Assembly (NCBI GenBank): GCA_000980375.1
Contig: LARD01000009.1
Span: forward strand, 1-64,000
DNA: 64,000 nucleotides
From: Clostridium sp. K4410.MGS-306
GTDB lineage: Bacteria; Cyanobacteriota; Vampirovibrionia; Gastranaerophilales; Gastranaerophilaceae
Direction: 5' to 3'
This document shows, piece by piece, positions 1 to 8,313 of this stretch. The translations under genes were made by a program, and so were the position numbers. The notes below the pieces were generated by a model. It searched no databases. It saw only the letters and a list, made by a program, of their open reading frames with translations, and had not been told where the DNA came from. Position 1 is the stretch's first letter. Each line of letters opens with the position of its first letter.

Positions 1-453
1 TACACGTTCTAACAATTCTTTGAAGTAGTCTTTACCAAAAGCAGTTTTACCTTGTTTTAATCTTTCATCGTCAAGAATAAAACCTTTAATCATGTATTCT
101 TTGAGAATATTCGTAGCCCAAATTCTAAATTGTGTAGCTTTTGCCGAATTTACACGATAGCCAACAGAAATAATTGCATCGAGGTTATAAAAATTTGTAT
201 CTTTAGTTTGCGTTTTTCCAGTCATAGCACCGTGTTTAGTGGTTATTTCCATTTTGGAAACAACCACTCTTTCATCAAGCTCTTTCTCTTCAAATATATT
301 TTTAAGATGCTTGTTAATTGCAGGTACTTGAACATCAAACAATTCCGCCATAGCTTTTTGAGTAAGCCAAATGGTTTCATCTTTTACTATTGTGTTAATA
401 GTTATATTGTCGTTAGGTGTGTTATAGACTAAAAATTGAAAATCTTTATTCAT
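1..453 (-). CDS. RhuM-family protein, N-terminal part (runs off the window)
   Basis: This reading frame on the minus strand stays open to the window edge, so only the first ~151 residues are visible. The product begins MNKDFQFLVYN, continues with DETIWLTQKAMAELF and then a block with NFYNLDAIISVGYRVNS and FRIWATNILKEY. These are hallmark segments of the RhuM/'virulence protein' family (about 330 residues), whose N-terminal part resembles phage DNA-binding anti-repressors and which often sits beside restriction or mobile loci. The exact function is not established. Two adjacent ATGs (456 and 453) follow a G-run; the second is chosen because the family normally starts with a single Met at this point. 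A TATAAT box on the minus strand (485-480) lies inside an inverted repeat (CCCCAA 459-464, TTGGGG 493-498), suggesting autoregulation. Confidence 0.8.
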   Translation of the reverse strand, partial: MNKDFQFLVYNTPNDNITINTIVKDETIWLTQKAMAELFDVQVPAINKHLKNIFEEKELDERVVVSKMEITTKHGAMTGKTQTKDTNFYNLDAIISVGYRVNSAKATQFRIWATNILKEYMIKGFILDDERLKQGKTAFGKDYFKELLERV

Positions 454-685
454 CATGCCCCCAAGTATCTATTTTTATTATTATACAATAAATTGGGGTA
501 AAATGGATTTTATTCTTTTGCTATCCTGGCACCATGCCAAATTTGTATAAAATAGCGTCACGAATCATCATAAAATTTTCGAATCACTATTAATTTTTGT
601 AATAGTAACTTTTTCTATTTAGGCAATTTTCGATTACAAACTGTTTTTATATAAATATGGTTAGATTTATTAGGTTTTAGTTTAT

Positions 686-1840
686 ATGAAAATTTTCAAA
701 ACGATATACACTAATGTTCGTAAAATAGCTGCAAAAATTACTCCAAAACAAAATACAATTGGTGATGAATTATTCCCGACAGTAGAAACTTTTGTGCGAG
801 GTAAGCAATCTACATCAGGTAGTACCACACTTGTCCCATACAAAAAAAGAAAATGTGAATTTATACCTAAACAATATAAAAAGGCGCTCAGCGTCTAAGA
901 AGCTAATCAGTATGCACAGGATGTGTTGGGCATTAAGAGCTTTGACATAGACGATTTGGAACTTGCTAATCAAGTAAATTTAAGCATGACAAGAGCATTC
1001 AATAAAACCAAAGGCAAAATAGCCCTTCCGGAATATGTAAAATATACAACAAACTTTTCTACCGGTAATTCTAAATACAGTGCTGACGATTCTCCCATGC
1101 AAATGTTGAGTTTTTGCCCGAAAAACAGCAATAATTGCAGCACAAACAGTTTAGAAATCAATAAAAAGTATTTTGATGAAATTGATACAAAGATACAGGA
1201 GAGTTTAGACAAGTTTGAAAGAAATGGTCAATTATCTAAGAACTCAAAAAATTTAAACCAAATTGATTTGATAACTTCGTTTCACTATGAGCATACGTTA
1301 AACAGATATTATCGTTTATACAAACAAGGAAAACTTACACCAAAAGCAAAAGTTGATTTTCAAAATTTATTAAAAACTGCAAAAGAACATGAACAATACC
1401 TGTTATTAAATAGAGATTCATTAGCAGATTATTTGTCAAAGAAAGCAGGTGTTAATTTAGAAAATTTGTCTAAAGAAGAATTTAATGAAATAGCCACAAA
1501 ACAGTTGCTGCGGCTAAAACGTAAAAATAATACAATAATTTCTAATAATATTTTACAAACCCAAAATGCTATTGGCGTTGATGGATTTGTTTATCATGAA
1601 CTGGGGCATAGTTGGCATTCCAAAGCTGTAAACTTTGATGATTATGAGAAGTGCTTTACTCCTTATGAGGCAATTGATGATAAAATTACAGCAATTAAAG
1701 TCAGCCAATATGCAGGAGAAAACGGAGCTGAAACAATCGGAGAGTTAGTGCAAGGGTTGTTATCAGGGGATAAGTATTCCGACGATATAATGACACTAGG
1801 CAATAGGTTAAGCAATGGTAAATTACAGTTCTTAGTTTAA
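686..1840 (+). pseudogene. HExxH metalloprotease-like gene interrupted by an in-frame TAA
   Basis: Two open frames, 686-898 (70 aa) and 923-1840, lie in the same frame and are separated only by a TAA at 896-898. Read through, they give one 384-residue protein with TAA at codon 71. The sequence on both sides is continuous in character (KKALSV, stop, EANQYAQDVLGI), and a single G-to-T change (GAA to TAA) would explain the stop. The C-terminal half carries HELGHSWH at codons 304-311, a zinc-protease HExxH motif, and about 45 residues later an E-x3-E (ETIGE) that could give the third ligand as in gluzincins. No signal peptide or membrane segment is seen. Function is inferred only from the motif; it could be a toxin-type peptidase domain. 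It is probably a pseudogene, unless the stop is an assembly error or read through. No clear SD precedes the ATG at 686. Confidence 0.7.
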
Positions 1841-2150
1841 TGTTTAAACAAATGCTCTAACATAGTAATATCAACAAACTTCTTTTGCAGTCCCTTTTTG
1901 GGCTCAAATGACTAATTTTGGCTTGAGTATAATACGTCAGAAACACAATATAAAGCACTAAAAAGGTGCTTTATTTTATGGAGCGAGACTACGGGAGCGC
2001 AGCGACTGTATGCAGCTTGTCTGCATTGTAAAGGGACTTCTCTACGGCTCATTCTTCGCCTAGAGCTGAGGTCAACGAGGCTTAAGTGTGAGTGTTTTCT
2101 GCCCATTTTTGTTCTGGCTTTTTAGCCTCTTTGTCTTTCTTCTATAAAAA
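1841..2150. other. Intergenic stretch with a GC-rich non-coding patch
   Basis: No convincing gene lies between the metalloprotease-like pseudogene and the tRNA terminator. Positions about 1981-2105 are clearly richer in G and C than the surrounding AT-rich DNA. On the minus strand this patch ends in TCTCGCTCCA followed by a hairpin, which copies the 3' end of the tRNA-Gly gene 200 bp away. It may be a decayed tRNA end, an attachment-site scar, or a small structured RNA; nothing in the sequence decides between these. Confidence 0.4.
1952..1978. terminator. Hairpin terminator between pseudogene and GC-rich patch
   Basis: A seven-base stem AAAGCAC/GTGCTTT with an A-rich loop is followed by TTATTTTA. 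It can end transcription from the plus-strand pseudogene and, in reverse, anything coming from the GC-rich patch. Confidence 0.55.
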
Positions 2151-2177
2151 AAGAGTCCTCATTGGGACTCTTTTTTT
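2151..2177 (-). terminator. tRNA-Gly terminator hairpin
   Basis: Stem AGAGTCC/GGGACTCT with a short loop, flanked by T-runs on both strands, begins 1-2 nt beyond the encoded CCA end of tRNA-Gly on the minus strand. It is a good intrinsic terminator for the tRNA. Confidence 0.7.
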
Positions 2178-2178
2178 A

Positions 2179-2253
2179 TGGAGCGAGAGACGAGGCTCGA
2201 ACTCGCGACCCCTTCCTTGGCAAGGAAGTGTTCTACCACTGAACTACTCTCGC
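2179..2253 (-). tRNA. tRNA-Gly(GCC)
   Basis: On the minus strand the sequence folds as a complete 75-nt tRNA: acceptor stem GCGAGAG/CTCTCGC, D arm with GTTCAGTGGTAGA, anticodon loop TTGCCAA giving anticodon GCC (glycine), and a T arm containing GTTCGAGCC. The CCA end is encoded (TGG at 2179-2181 on the plus strand). A terminator hairpin follows at once. The 3' end (15 nt including flank, 2174-2188) recurs at 1974-1988. Confidence 0.96.
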
Positions 2254-2267
2254 ATTCGGTAATTTTT

Positions 2268-2295
2268 ATTATACATGGCAAATTTTAAATTTCAA
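2268..2295 (-). promoter_or_regulatory. Probable sigma-70 promoter of tRNA-Gly
   Basis: On the minus strand TTGAAA (2295-2290) is followed after 16 bp by TATAAT (2273-2268), 14 nt before the tRNA 5' end. The -35 box abuts the 3' end of cca. Confidence 0.6.
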
Positions 2296-3513
2296 CTATT
2301 TTCTTTGAGACTTAACAAAATTTATCTCATCTGCTTTATTTTTAAGGGTTCCGGCCAATTTCTTTTTTAATATTTCATCAAGCATGGCGCCGATTTTTTT
2401 GCCGTCTTCTATGCCCAGCTCTTTTAAATCTTCTCCGTTTAGCTCTACCCTTATCTTTATTAATTTTTCAAGATAAATAAGAGGTTCTTTTCGTTTTGTC
2501 AAAAGATAATAAATTAGAATAGCTTCCAGACTTTTTTTGTGGAAAAACTGATAAATATCATAATTTGTGTTCATGACACTCAAATTATTTTCGAGCAGCC
2601 ATTTTTTGTCTGTAAAAACTTTTTTTTCGTTTCGGTTAAAACAAAACGCTTCAATAATATTTTCGTCATTTAAAACTGTACCTAGATACACAAGCCAATC
2701 AAACGAGGGGTTGTATTTGTCAATGAGAGATTTTATTTCCAGCCCCTTGATATCAGGTTTTTCGCCGTGTATGAGCTTGTAGTTTTTGTTGACAACAAAC
2801 ATATCGTACAGTCTTGCTTTGTTGAGGCAAAAAGAGGATTTCAGCTCTGATTTTATGCGTGTCCAGGAAATATCGTCATGCATTTGTGTGTTTATATATT
2901 TTTCCTGAAGCTCTTTTGTGTGCGAGTCTCTGTGCAGATCAAACCTTGCGGCAAATTTTAGCCCGCGGATGATTCTTGAGGGGTCTTCGTTAAAACTGTT
3001 GTCGTGGAGCACTCTTAGGGTTTTATTTTTCAAATCATCAACTCCGCCTACATAATCTATCACATCGGCAAAGTTGTTTTCGTTTAAAGACATTGCAAGC
3101 GAGTTTACGGTAAAATCACGCCTGTAGACATCTTCTTCCAACGAGCAGCCTATCCTGACAACAACCGGCAGATGACCGCGGCGAGGGTAAAATTCCTGTC
3201 TTGTGGAAGCAAAATCTATTGTTATGTGGTTTTTAAAGAGTGCTTTGACGGTTTTTAGCTCGTTTTGCACCTGAATAATTTTGCAATATTTTTTATCAGC
3301 AAGCCTGTGGCAGAATTCCACTGCATTGCCCTGTACTGTTATATCAATGTCAAAAACTTTTTTGCCCAGAATCAGGTCTCTTACAACCCCGCCTATGAGG
3401 TATATTTTAAACCCATAATCGCCTGCTGTTTGGGAACAGAGTTCCAGAGCATTTAAAATATCTTTTGAAAGCTGGGCTTTCATCTGCTTTTTTAGGTTAA
3501 GAGTTTGCGCCAT
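2296..3513 (-). CDS. cca: CCA tRNA nucleotidyltransferase (class II)
   Basis: The product (405 aa) adds or repairs the 3' CCA of tRNAs using CTP and ATP. The head domain (residues ~35-160) shows GGVVRDLILG, then FDIDITV carrying the two metal-binding aspartates, and RRDFTVNSLAM. The neck follows with EDPSRIIRGLKFAARF, all diagnostic of class II nucleotidyltransferases. The C-terminal region is helical, with a conserved-looking LNGEDLKELGI segment near residue 370. Length fits the bacterial family. Sequence alone does not separate full CCA-adding from A-adding or CC-adding forms; the one tRNA in this window encodes its CCA, so the enzyme may mainly repair. The gene starts 9 bp after the upstream coiled-coil gene and has a weak SD, suggesting translation coupled to that gene. 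Confidence 0.9.
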   Translation of the reverse strand: MAQTLNLKKQMKAQLSKDILNALELCSQTAGDYGFKIYLIGGVVRDLILGKKVFDIDITVQGNAVEFCHRLADKKYCKIIQVQNELKTVKALFKNHITIDFASTRQEFYPRRGHLPVVVRIGCSLEEDVYRRDFTVNSLAMSLNENNFADVIDYVGGVDDLKNKTLRVLHDNSFNEDPSRIIRGLKFAARFDLHRDSHTKELQEKYINTQMHDDISWTRIKSELKSSFCLNKARLYDMFVVNKNYKLIHGEKPDIKGLEIKSLIDKYNPSFDWLVYLGTVLNDENIIEAFCFNRNEKKVFTDKKWLLENNLSVMNTNYDIYQFFHKKSLEAILIYYLLTKRKEPLIYLEKLIKIRVELNGEDLKELGIEDGKKIGAMLDEILKKKLAGTLKNKADEINFVKSQRK

Positions 3514-3522
3514 TTCTTTTTT

Positions 3523-4251
3523 CTAACGGTTTTTTACATAAATATTTCCGAACACTTTTACAAAAGATTTGTTTTCTTTTTCGAGCTCTTCGATTCTTTG
3601 TATCAAAATTTTGTTGTCAGAAATCAGCTCATCAATTTTTTCCAGCATGAGCTTGTTGTCTTTTTTGTATTCACCGAGCTGTACCGCATCTTCTATAAAA
3701 TCTGTTTTTTTAATAAAATCTGCCACATCATAGGTAATTTTGCGTGCAATAGATTCGGCCAGCACGGCAAGGGTTTGATTTGAGATGTCGAGGGTAACGT
3801 TTTTAAGTTCGTTTTCGACTTCTTTATTGACTTCATTAATAATTGAAACCGGCAGCTCCTGCGGTTCTGTATAAATTTCTTGAACAATTTCCTGCACAGG
3901 GGGTTCAGGCTGTTCAGTGTCTTCGATTGGCTGTTCGATTTCTTCAATTTTTTGTTCAACTGCTTCAACCGGAGGTTCAACCTCTTCCAGGTGCGGTTCT
4001 GACATTTCAACAGCCATGTCAACGGGTTTTATTTCGTCTTTGTCCATGATGTTGATTTCGCATTTGGGTTGTTTGTTTTTTATGCCGCTTCTGATTTTTT
4101 CCACAGCCATTTCATCAAAAAATTCTACGCCGTCAGCGTCCTCATAAATTGGCTCTATTTTCCAATTTTTGATAAAAGCTTCGAGGATGAAGTTATCAAT
4201 AAATAAATCTTCGCTGTTTAAAATTTCTATAATTTTTTCTTTGTTGAACAT
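3523..4251 (-). CDS. Hypothetical acidic coiled-coil protein
   Basis: I do not recognise this 242-residue protein as a named family. Residues 1-60 look like a compact helical domain (FIKNWKIEPIYEDADG followed by AVEKIRSGI), which resembles the winged-helix/MerR-like fold seen in small DNA-binding domains, though this is only an impression. Residues ~75-145 are a low-complexity Glu/Pro/Val-rich linker, and the C-terminal third (about 150-235) is strongly heptad-like, probably a coiled coil. No signal peptide or membrane segment is seen. It lies 9 bp upstream of cca on the same strand and is divergent from the sigma factor gene. It may be a structural, nucleoid or division-site protein, but there is no direct evidence. 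Confidence 0.6.
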   Translation of the reverse strand: MFNKEKIIEILNSEDLFIDNFILEAFIKNWKIEPIYEDADGVEFFDEMAVEKIRSGIKNKQPKCEINIMDKDEIKPVDMAVEMSEPHLEEVEPPVEAVEQKIEEIEQPIEDTEQPEPPVQEIVQEIYTEPQELPVSIINEVNKEVENELKNVTLDISNQTLAVLAESIARKITYDVADFIKKTDFIEDAVQLGEYKKDNKLMLEKIDELISDNKILIQRIEELEKENKSFVKVFGNIYVKNR

Positions 4252-4401
4252 TGAAACCTCAGCCCTTGTTTACACTTGTATAATAATATATTTCAAACAA
4301 AAAAGAAACAGATTGTAACAAATGCGGAAACTTTTTTTTAACACTTGCGTCTAAAAATTTAAGAAGAGAGAAATAAAAAAGAGTTAAGAGGAATTAAGAC
4401 T

Positions 4402-5382
4402 ATGAATAACCTGACGCATGAATTTGCGTTATGCGATATTGACGTGGACGAAAAATTAATAACACAAACGGTTGAGGATGAATCATCAGAAGAGAATGCG
4501 AAAGAGGCGGGCATTGAGACAATAGAGACTTTTAACACCATTGTCAAAAAGAACGATATTTTGCAAAACTATCTAAAAGACATTGGCCGTATAAAACTCT
4601 TAAAAACATCAGAAGAACAGGAACTCGGTAAAAAAATCAAAGAAGGCAAATCAAAAGAAGCACAGATTGCCAAGAAAAAACTCGTACAGGCAAATTTGAG
4701 GCTGGTGGTGAGCATTGCAAAAAAGTACATTGGCCAGGGTGTGTTGTTTATGGACCTTGTGCAAGAGGGCTCAATGGGTTTGATAAAAGCTGCGGAAAAG
4801 TTTGACTACACAAAGGGGTTCAAATTCAGCACCTATGCTACCTGGTGGATAAAGCAGTCTATTGTGAGGGCTATTTCCAATCATTCCAGAACAATCAGAA
4901 TCCCCGTGCACATGACAGATAAAATAAGGCTGTACAAAAAAGTTGCAGCAGCTCTTGTTTCGCAGCTGGGCAGAGAACCCACAGACGAAGAAATGAGCGC
5001 CAAGCTCGGGATTTCTGTAAAAAAACTTGATAATATCAAAAACGCAATATTTAAAGACCCCATAAGCCTTGACACTCCTATAGCAGAGGACCTTGTGCTG
5101 GAGGATTACGTTGCAGATGACAGCTACAAAGCACCTGATTCTACCACGCAGTCTGTGTTTTTGTACAAAGATGTCATGTCCATGCTCGAGTTTTTAAACC
5201 AGAGAGAAAAAACAATTTTAATCAACAGGTTCGGCCTTGACGGCCACAGCAAAAAAACTCTTGAAGAAATAGGAAAAACACTGGGTTTTTCTAAAGAAAG
5301 AATAAGACAAATAGAAAACATTGCACTCAAAAAACTCAAAGAGAACAAAGAGATTGTGCATTTGCAAGAATATCTAAATTAG
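4402..5382 (+). CDS. RNA polymerase sigma factor, sigma-70 family (RpoD/SigA-like)
   Basis: The 326-residue product directs RNA polymerase to promoters. Region 1.2 ([16 protein letters not shown], near residue 50), region 2 ([45 protein letters not shown]), the region 2.4/3.0 junction ([13 protein letters not shown]), region 3 and region 4.2 ([20 protein letters not shown]) are all visible in order. It lacks the long acidic region 1.1 of many primary sigma factors and has only a ~45-residue N-terminal tail. Whether it is the housekeeping factor or a group 2 paralogue cannot be settled here; the primary-type 2.4 region suggests it recognises TATAAT-type -10 boxes, which are common in this window. 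SD AGAGGAATT lies ahead of the ATG, and a strong hairpin terminator follows. Confidence 0.92.
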   Translation: MNNLTHEFALCDIDVDEKLITQTVEDESSEENAKEAGIETIETFNTIVKKNDILQNYLKDIGRIKLLKTSEEQELGKKIKEGKSKEAQIAKKKLVQANLRLVVSIAKKYIGQGVLFMDLVQEGSMGLIKAAEKFDYTKGFKFSTYATWWIKQSIVRAISNHSRTIRIPVHMTDKIRLYKKVAAALVSQLGREPTDEEMSAKLGISVKKLDNIKNAIFKDPISLDTPIAEDLVLEDYVADDSYKAPDSTTQSVFLYKDVMSMLEFLNQREKTILINRFGLDGHSKKTLEEIGKTLGFSKERIRQIENIALKKLKENKEIVHLQEYLN

Positions 5383-5450
5383 CTGTATAAAAGCTTGAGG
5401 GAAATTACAATTCCCTTGGGACATCTTAAACTCCTTAGTGACGCTATTTC

Positions 5451-5483
5451 AGCAAAATCCTTTTCAGGGTTTTGCTTTTTTTT
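5451..5483 (+). terminator. Terminator of the sigma factor gene
   Basis: Nine-base stem GCAAAATCC/GGGTTTTGC with a six-base loop and an eight-T run, ending just before the convergent gtrB-like gene. Confidence 0.8.
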
Positions 5484-5487
5484 GACT

Positions 5488-6426
5488 TTAAAAATTAATA
5501 CGTTCTTTTTCTACAACAACCGGTTTTTTGTTTACTCTTGTGTAGATTGCACCAATGTATTCACCGAGCACACCCATACAAAACAACTGCACAGAGCCGA
5601 GGAAAAACAGGCTTATGATAATAGGAGCAAGCCCCAGGGCAAACTCGTTCCAGAACATGAGTTTTAAAATAAAGTAGAAAACAGCCACGCCAAGGCTCAA
5701 AAACGAAAGCCCGAAGCCGAGAAACGTCATTAATCTTAAAGGAACTTTTGAATGCTTTACTATCCCTATCATTGCGTTGTCATAGAGCGAGTAAAAATTA
5801 TTTTTGCTTATTCCTCTGCGGCGGGAAGGCTGCTTGTATTCTACAAATGCTTTTTCAAACCCTATGTCGCATATAAGCCCTCTGATGTAGGGGTACGGGT
5901 CGTCTAACTGTTTGATGATATCGATTACGCATCTGTCAAAAAGGCCGAATCCTGTGCAGTTTTTAACAAGGCTTGTATCGTCGTCTGCAATGCGTGATAT
6001 CAGTTCGTAGTAGGCTGTTCGTATCATAAACATGGGGAAAGATTCTTCGCTTTGAGTTTTTTTGCCCAGCACAATTTTGTAGCCTTCTTCCCATTTTTTT
6101 ATAAAATCACCAATAAGCTCGGGCGGGTCTTGAAGGTCGGAGGCAAGGTAAATTATAGCATCCCCGCTGCACTGCACCATGCCGTAATAGGGTGAGCGTA
6201 TATGGCCGAAATTTCTTGCGTTGAGGATGACTTTTATCCTTTTATCTTTTTGTGCAAGCTCTCTTAATTTGCCTTCTGTGTTGTCACACGAGCCGTTGTC
6301 AAGGAGAATGTATTCAAACTCGTAATTGTTTGAGTACGGTTCTATAGCTTTTATTACCCTGTCATACAGGGTGTCGAGGTTTTCTTCTTCGTTGTAGCAG
6401 CTCGAGATAAGACTAATTTTTTTCAT
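5488..6426 (-). CDS. GtrB-like polyprenyl-phosphate glycosyltransferase (GT2)
   Basis: The 312-residue enzyme should transfer a sugar from a nucleotide donor to polyprenyl phosphate on the inner face of the membrane. The N-terminal GT2 domain shows SCYNEEENL (residues 8-16), LDNGSCDNT, and the metal-site segment SDLQDPPEL near residue 95; RRRGISKNNF follows near 205. Two hydrophobic helices (about 230-255 and 265-292) form the C-terminal membrane anchor, as in GtrB and DPM1-like enzymes. The start overlaps the end of the gtrA-like gene by 14 bp, so the two are translationally coupled. Together they would supply lipid-linked sugar to the GT-C genes across the divergent promoter region. The sugar cannot be read from the sequence. 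Confidence 0.88.
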   Translation of the reverse strand: MKKISLISSCYNEEENLDTLYDRVIKAIEPYSNNYEFEYILLDNGSCDNTEGKLRELAQKDKRIKVILNARNFGHIRSPYYGMVQCSGDAIIYLASDLQDPPELIGDFIKKWEEGYKIVLGKKTQSEESFPMFMIRTAYYELISRIADDDTSLVKNCTGFGLFDRCVIDIIKQLDDPYPYIRGLICDIGFEKAFVEYKQPSRRRGISKNNFYSLYDNAMIGIVKHSKVPLRLMTFLGFGLSFLSLGVAVFYFILKLMFWNEFALGLAPIIISLFFLGSVQLFCMGVLGEYIGAIYTRVNKKPVVVEKERINF

Positions 6427-6793
6427 GATGTTTTTTAAAAACCCAGTTTTTGTTGAGTAAAAACGCTGTCACAGCGCAGATTCCCGTGGACACAAGACCT
6501 GCAAAGTAAAGGTTTATGTGTGCAATCTGTGCAAGACGCAAGATTATTATACCAGTTATACAAACAAGCGTATATACGGCAATAAACTTAAAAATCAGAC
6601 TGTTGTCTTTGTTTTTAAACACAAGCACGCCCGTGGTTTTGAAGTTGAATAAAATACCTGCTATTGTAGACAGCACAACTGCAGCAGAGTAATGCAAACC
6701 GGTGTACATCAACAATGCAAACGCGCCGTAGCCAAATGCCGTATTTAGTATCCCTACGAGAATAAATTTTACAAACAGCCAATCAATTTTCAT
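6413..6793 (-). CDS. GtrA-family membrane protein, putative flippase
   Basis: This 126-residue protein has four predicted membrane helices and the family signature segments FVKFILVGILNTAFGYG near the N-terminus and FLLNKNWVFK at the C-terminus. GtrA proteins are thought to flip polyprenyl-phosphate sugar made by GtrB across the membrane. I chose the ATG at 6793 over the GTG two codons upstream, because on the minus strand a perfect TATAAT ends exactly 6 nt before this ATG and no Shine-Dalgarno is present. This geometry predicts a leaderless mRNA starting at or next to the ATG. The gene overlaps gtrB by 14 bp. Confidence 0.85.
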   Translation of the reverse strand: MKIDWLFVKFILVGILNTAFGYGAFALLMYTGLHYSAAVVLSTIAGILFNFKTTGVLVFKNKDNSLIFKFIAVYTLVCITGIIILRLAQIAHINLYFAGLVSTGICAVTAFLLNKNWVFKKHHEKN

Positions 6794-6906
6794 AGGCACA
6801 TTATAATATAAATGGCAGATTTAATTTAACATATTTTACATCCAAGCCAATAAATAAAGTTTACGTTAACATATATAAATTAGTAAATTGTTTGAGGAAT
6901 GAATAC

Positions 6907-8313
6907 GTGGAGAGAATCTTTTTTAAACCTGAAAAATTATTTTTAATAATTTGTTTGTTCTGGGGTTTTTTCTATCTTGTATTATCGCCTCCTTTCACTG
7001 CAGCAGATGAATGCAGCCATTTTTGGAAAATACATTTGCTTGCTTCGGGACATTTTGGAACAAAAAAACTTACATCAGATGTAATGCTCGGAATCCCGAG
7101 AGGCAAAATTCTTTCTCAATCAGGAGAGTATATTCCTTTAGGCATGGTAAAAGCAGGATATAGAAATATCAAAACAAGAGGCAGGCTCACGGAAAAAACA
7201 AGTTTTGAAGTCACAAAAGAAATATTGAGTTATCCTCTTCAAAAAGATATTCAGGTTTTTAATACATTCCCTGTCCCTTTTTATTCAGGGCTGTCTTATT
7301 TAACGTCTATACCCGTAATGAAAGTTATGCAAATTTCAAAAGTTAATCCCGGGTGGATGATGTATTTTCTGAGGCTGGTTTCTCTATTTACATATACTGC
7401 TTTGATATATGCTGCCATTAAAATTACACCGGTAAAAAAATGGCTGTTTTTTGCACTGGCACTATTGCCAACGGCTGTTTATCAGGCATCTATGATTAAT
7501 ACAGACGGCATAACAACAGGCACGGGTTTTATTTTCATCGCTCTTACTCTTTATTTTGCTTATGGAAAAAATAATACTATGTTGAGTACAAAACAGCTTG
7601 TATTTTATGCATTAACTGCTGTTTATTTCTTAATCTGCAAGTTTGCTTATATTCCTATGATTTTTATATATTTTCTGATTCCTTCAAAAAAATTTGTTGA
7701 TAAAAAAATACAGATAGGAACTTTTTTATTAATTCTTCTGGCCGTTATGAGTTATACATTTTTGACATTTATTTTAAATGACCATGCAAATAAAGGCACT
7801 GATTGTTATTTTGAAAGGCAAATGGCGGGTATTGTGCTGGCAGCTCAGCCGTTATTTGTATTAAAAGCTATTTTGTTTACGTCAATTGTTCAGGCAAAGA
7901 GCTTTTTATGTAGCATAATAGGGCTTTTTGGCTGGAGAGAAGTTACCATGCCTGCGTATAGCGCTGTTTTGTATTATTTTGTGCTTGTGTCTTTTGCTTT
8001 GTGCAATTTTAAAGATGAATTTTCTCGGGCGTATATATCTTTGAAAGAAAAAATCGGGTTTGTTTTTATTTTTGTGAGTTATTATTTTATACTTTTTATT
8101 GTTCTTTTTCTGGCTTTTCAAATAAGAACAGACGGGTTGATTGATTGTTTTTTCGGCAGATATTTTATCCCTGTTTTGCCTTTGATTCTTCTTGTCTTTT
8201 ATAACAGAAAAATTCAGATTAAAACAGAATTTTTGCGTTTCATAAATATTTTTATTATAAACTTAGTGCTTTTAATTGCTTTGATAAGGATATTCATCAG
8301 ATTTTATGTATAG
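6907..8313 (+). CDS. DUF2142 polytopic membrane protein, paralogue 1
   Basis: A 468-residue protein with about ten hydrophobic segments. Near the N-terminus it has PPFTAADECSHFWKI, the P-F-x-x-x-DE-x-x-H signature of DUF2142, a GT-C-like family linked to surface polysaccharides. Its acidic pair after the first helix is where GT-C enzymes bind the lipid-phosphate donor. I place the start at GTG 6907, not the upstream TTG at 6892: GAGGA at 6894-6898 is well spaced for 6907, and the resulting N-terminus aligns with the two following paralogues. It overlaps paralogue 2 by 8 bp. The likely role is transfer of sugar from the GtrA/B product to a surface glycan; substrate unknown. Confidence 0.75.
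   Translation: MERIFFKPEKLFLIICLFWGFFYLVLSPPFTAADECSHFWKIHLLASGHFGTKKLTSDVMLGIPRGKILSQSGEYIPLGMVKAGYRNIKTRGRLTEKTSFEVTKEILSYPLQKDIQVFNTFPVPFYSGLSYLTSIPVMKVMQISKVNPGWMMYFLRLVSLFTYTALIYAAIKITPVKKWLFFALALLPTAVYQASMINTDGITTGTGFIFIALTLYFAYGKNNTMLSTKQLVFYALTAVYFLICKFAYIPMIFIYFLIPSKKFVDKKIQIGTFLLILLAVMSYTFLTFILNDHANKGTDCYFERQMAGIVLAAQPLFVLKAILFTSIVQAKSFLCSIIGLFGWREVTMPAYSAVLYYFVLVSFALCNFKDEFSRAYISLKEKIGFVFIFVSYYFILFIVLFLAFQIRTDGLIDCFFGRYFIPVLPLILLVFYNRKIQIKTEFLRFINIFIINLVLLIALIRIFIRFYV

Noticed and set aside
686-1840. Reassignment of TAA as a sense codon
   Set aside because: TAA ends many intact genes here, including groEL and deoC, so a changed code does not fit.
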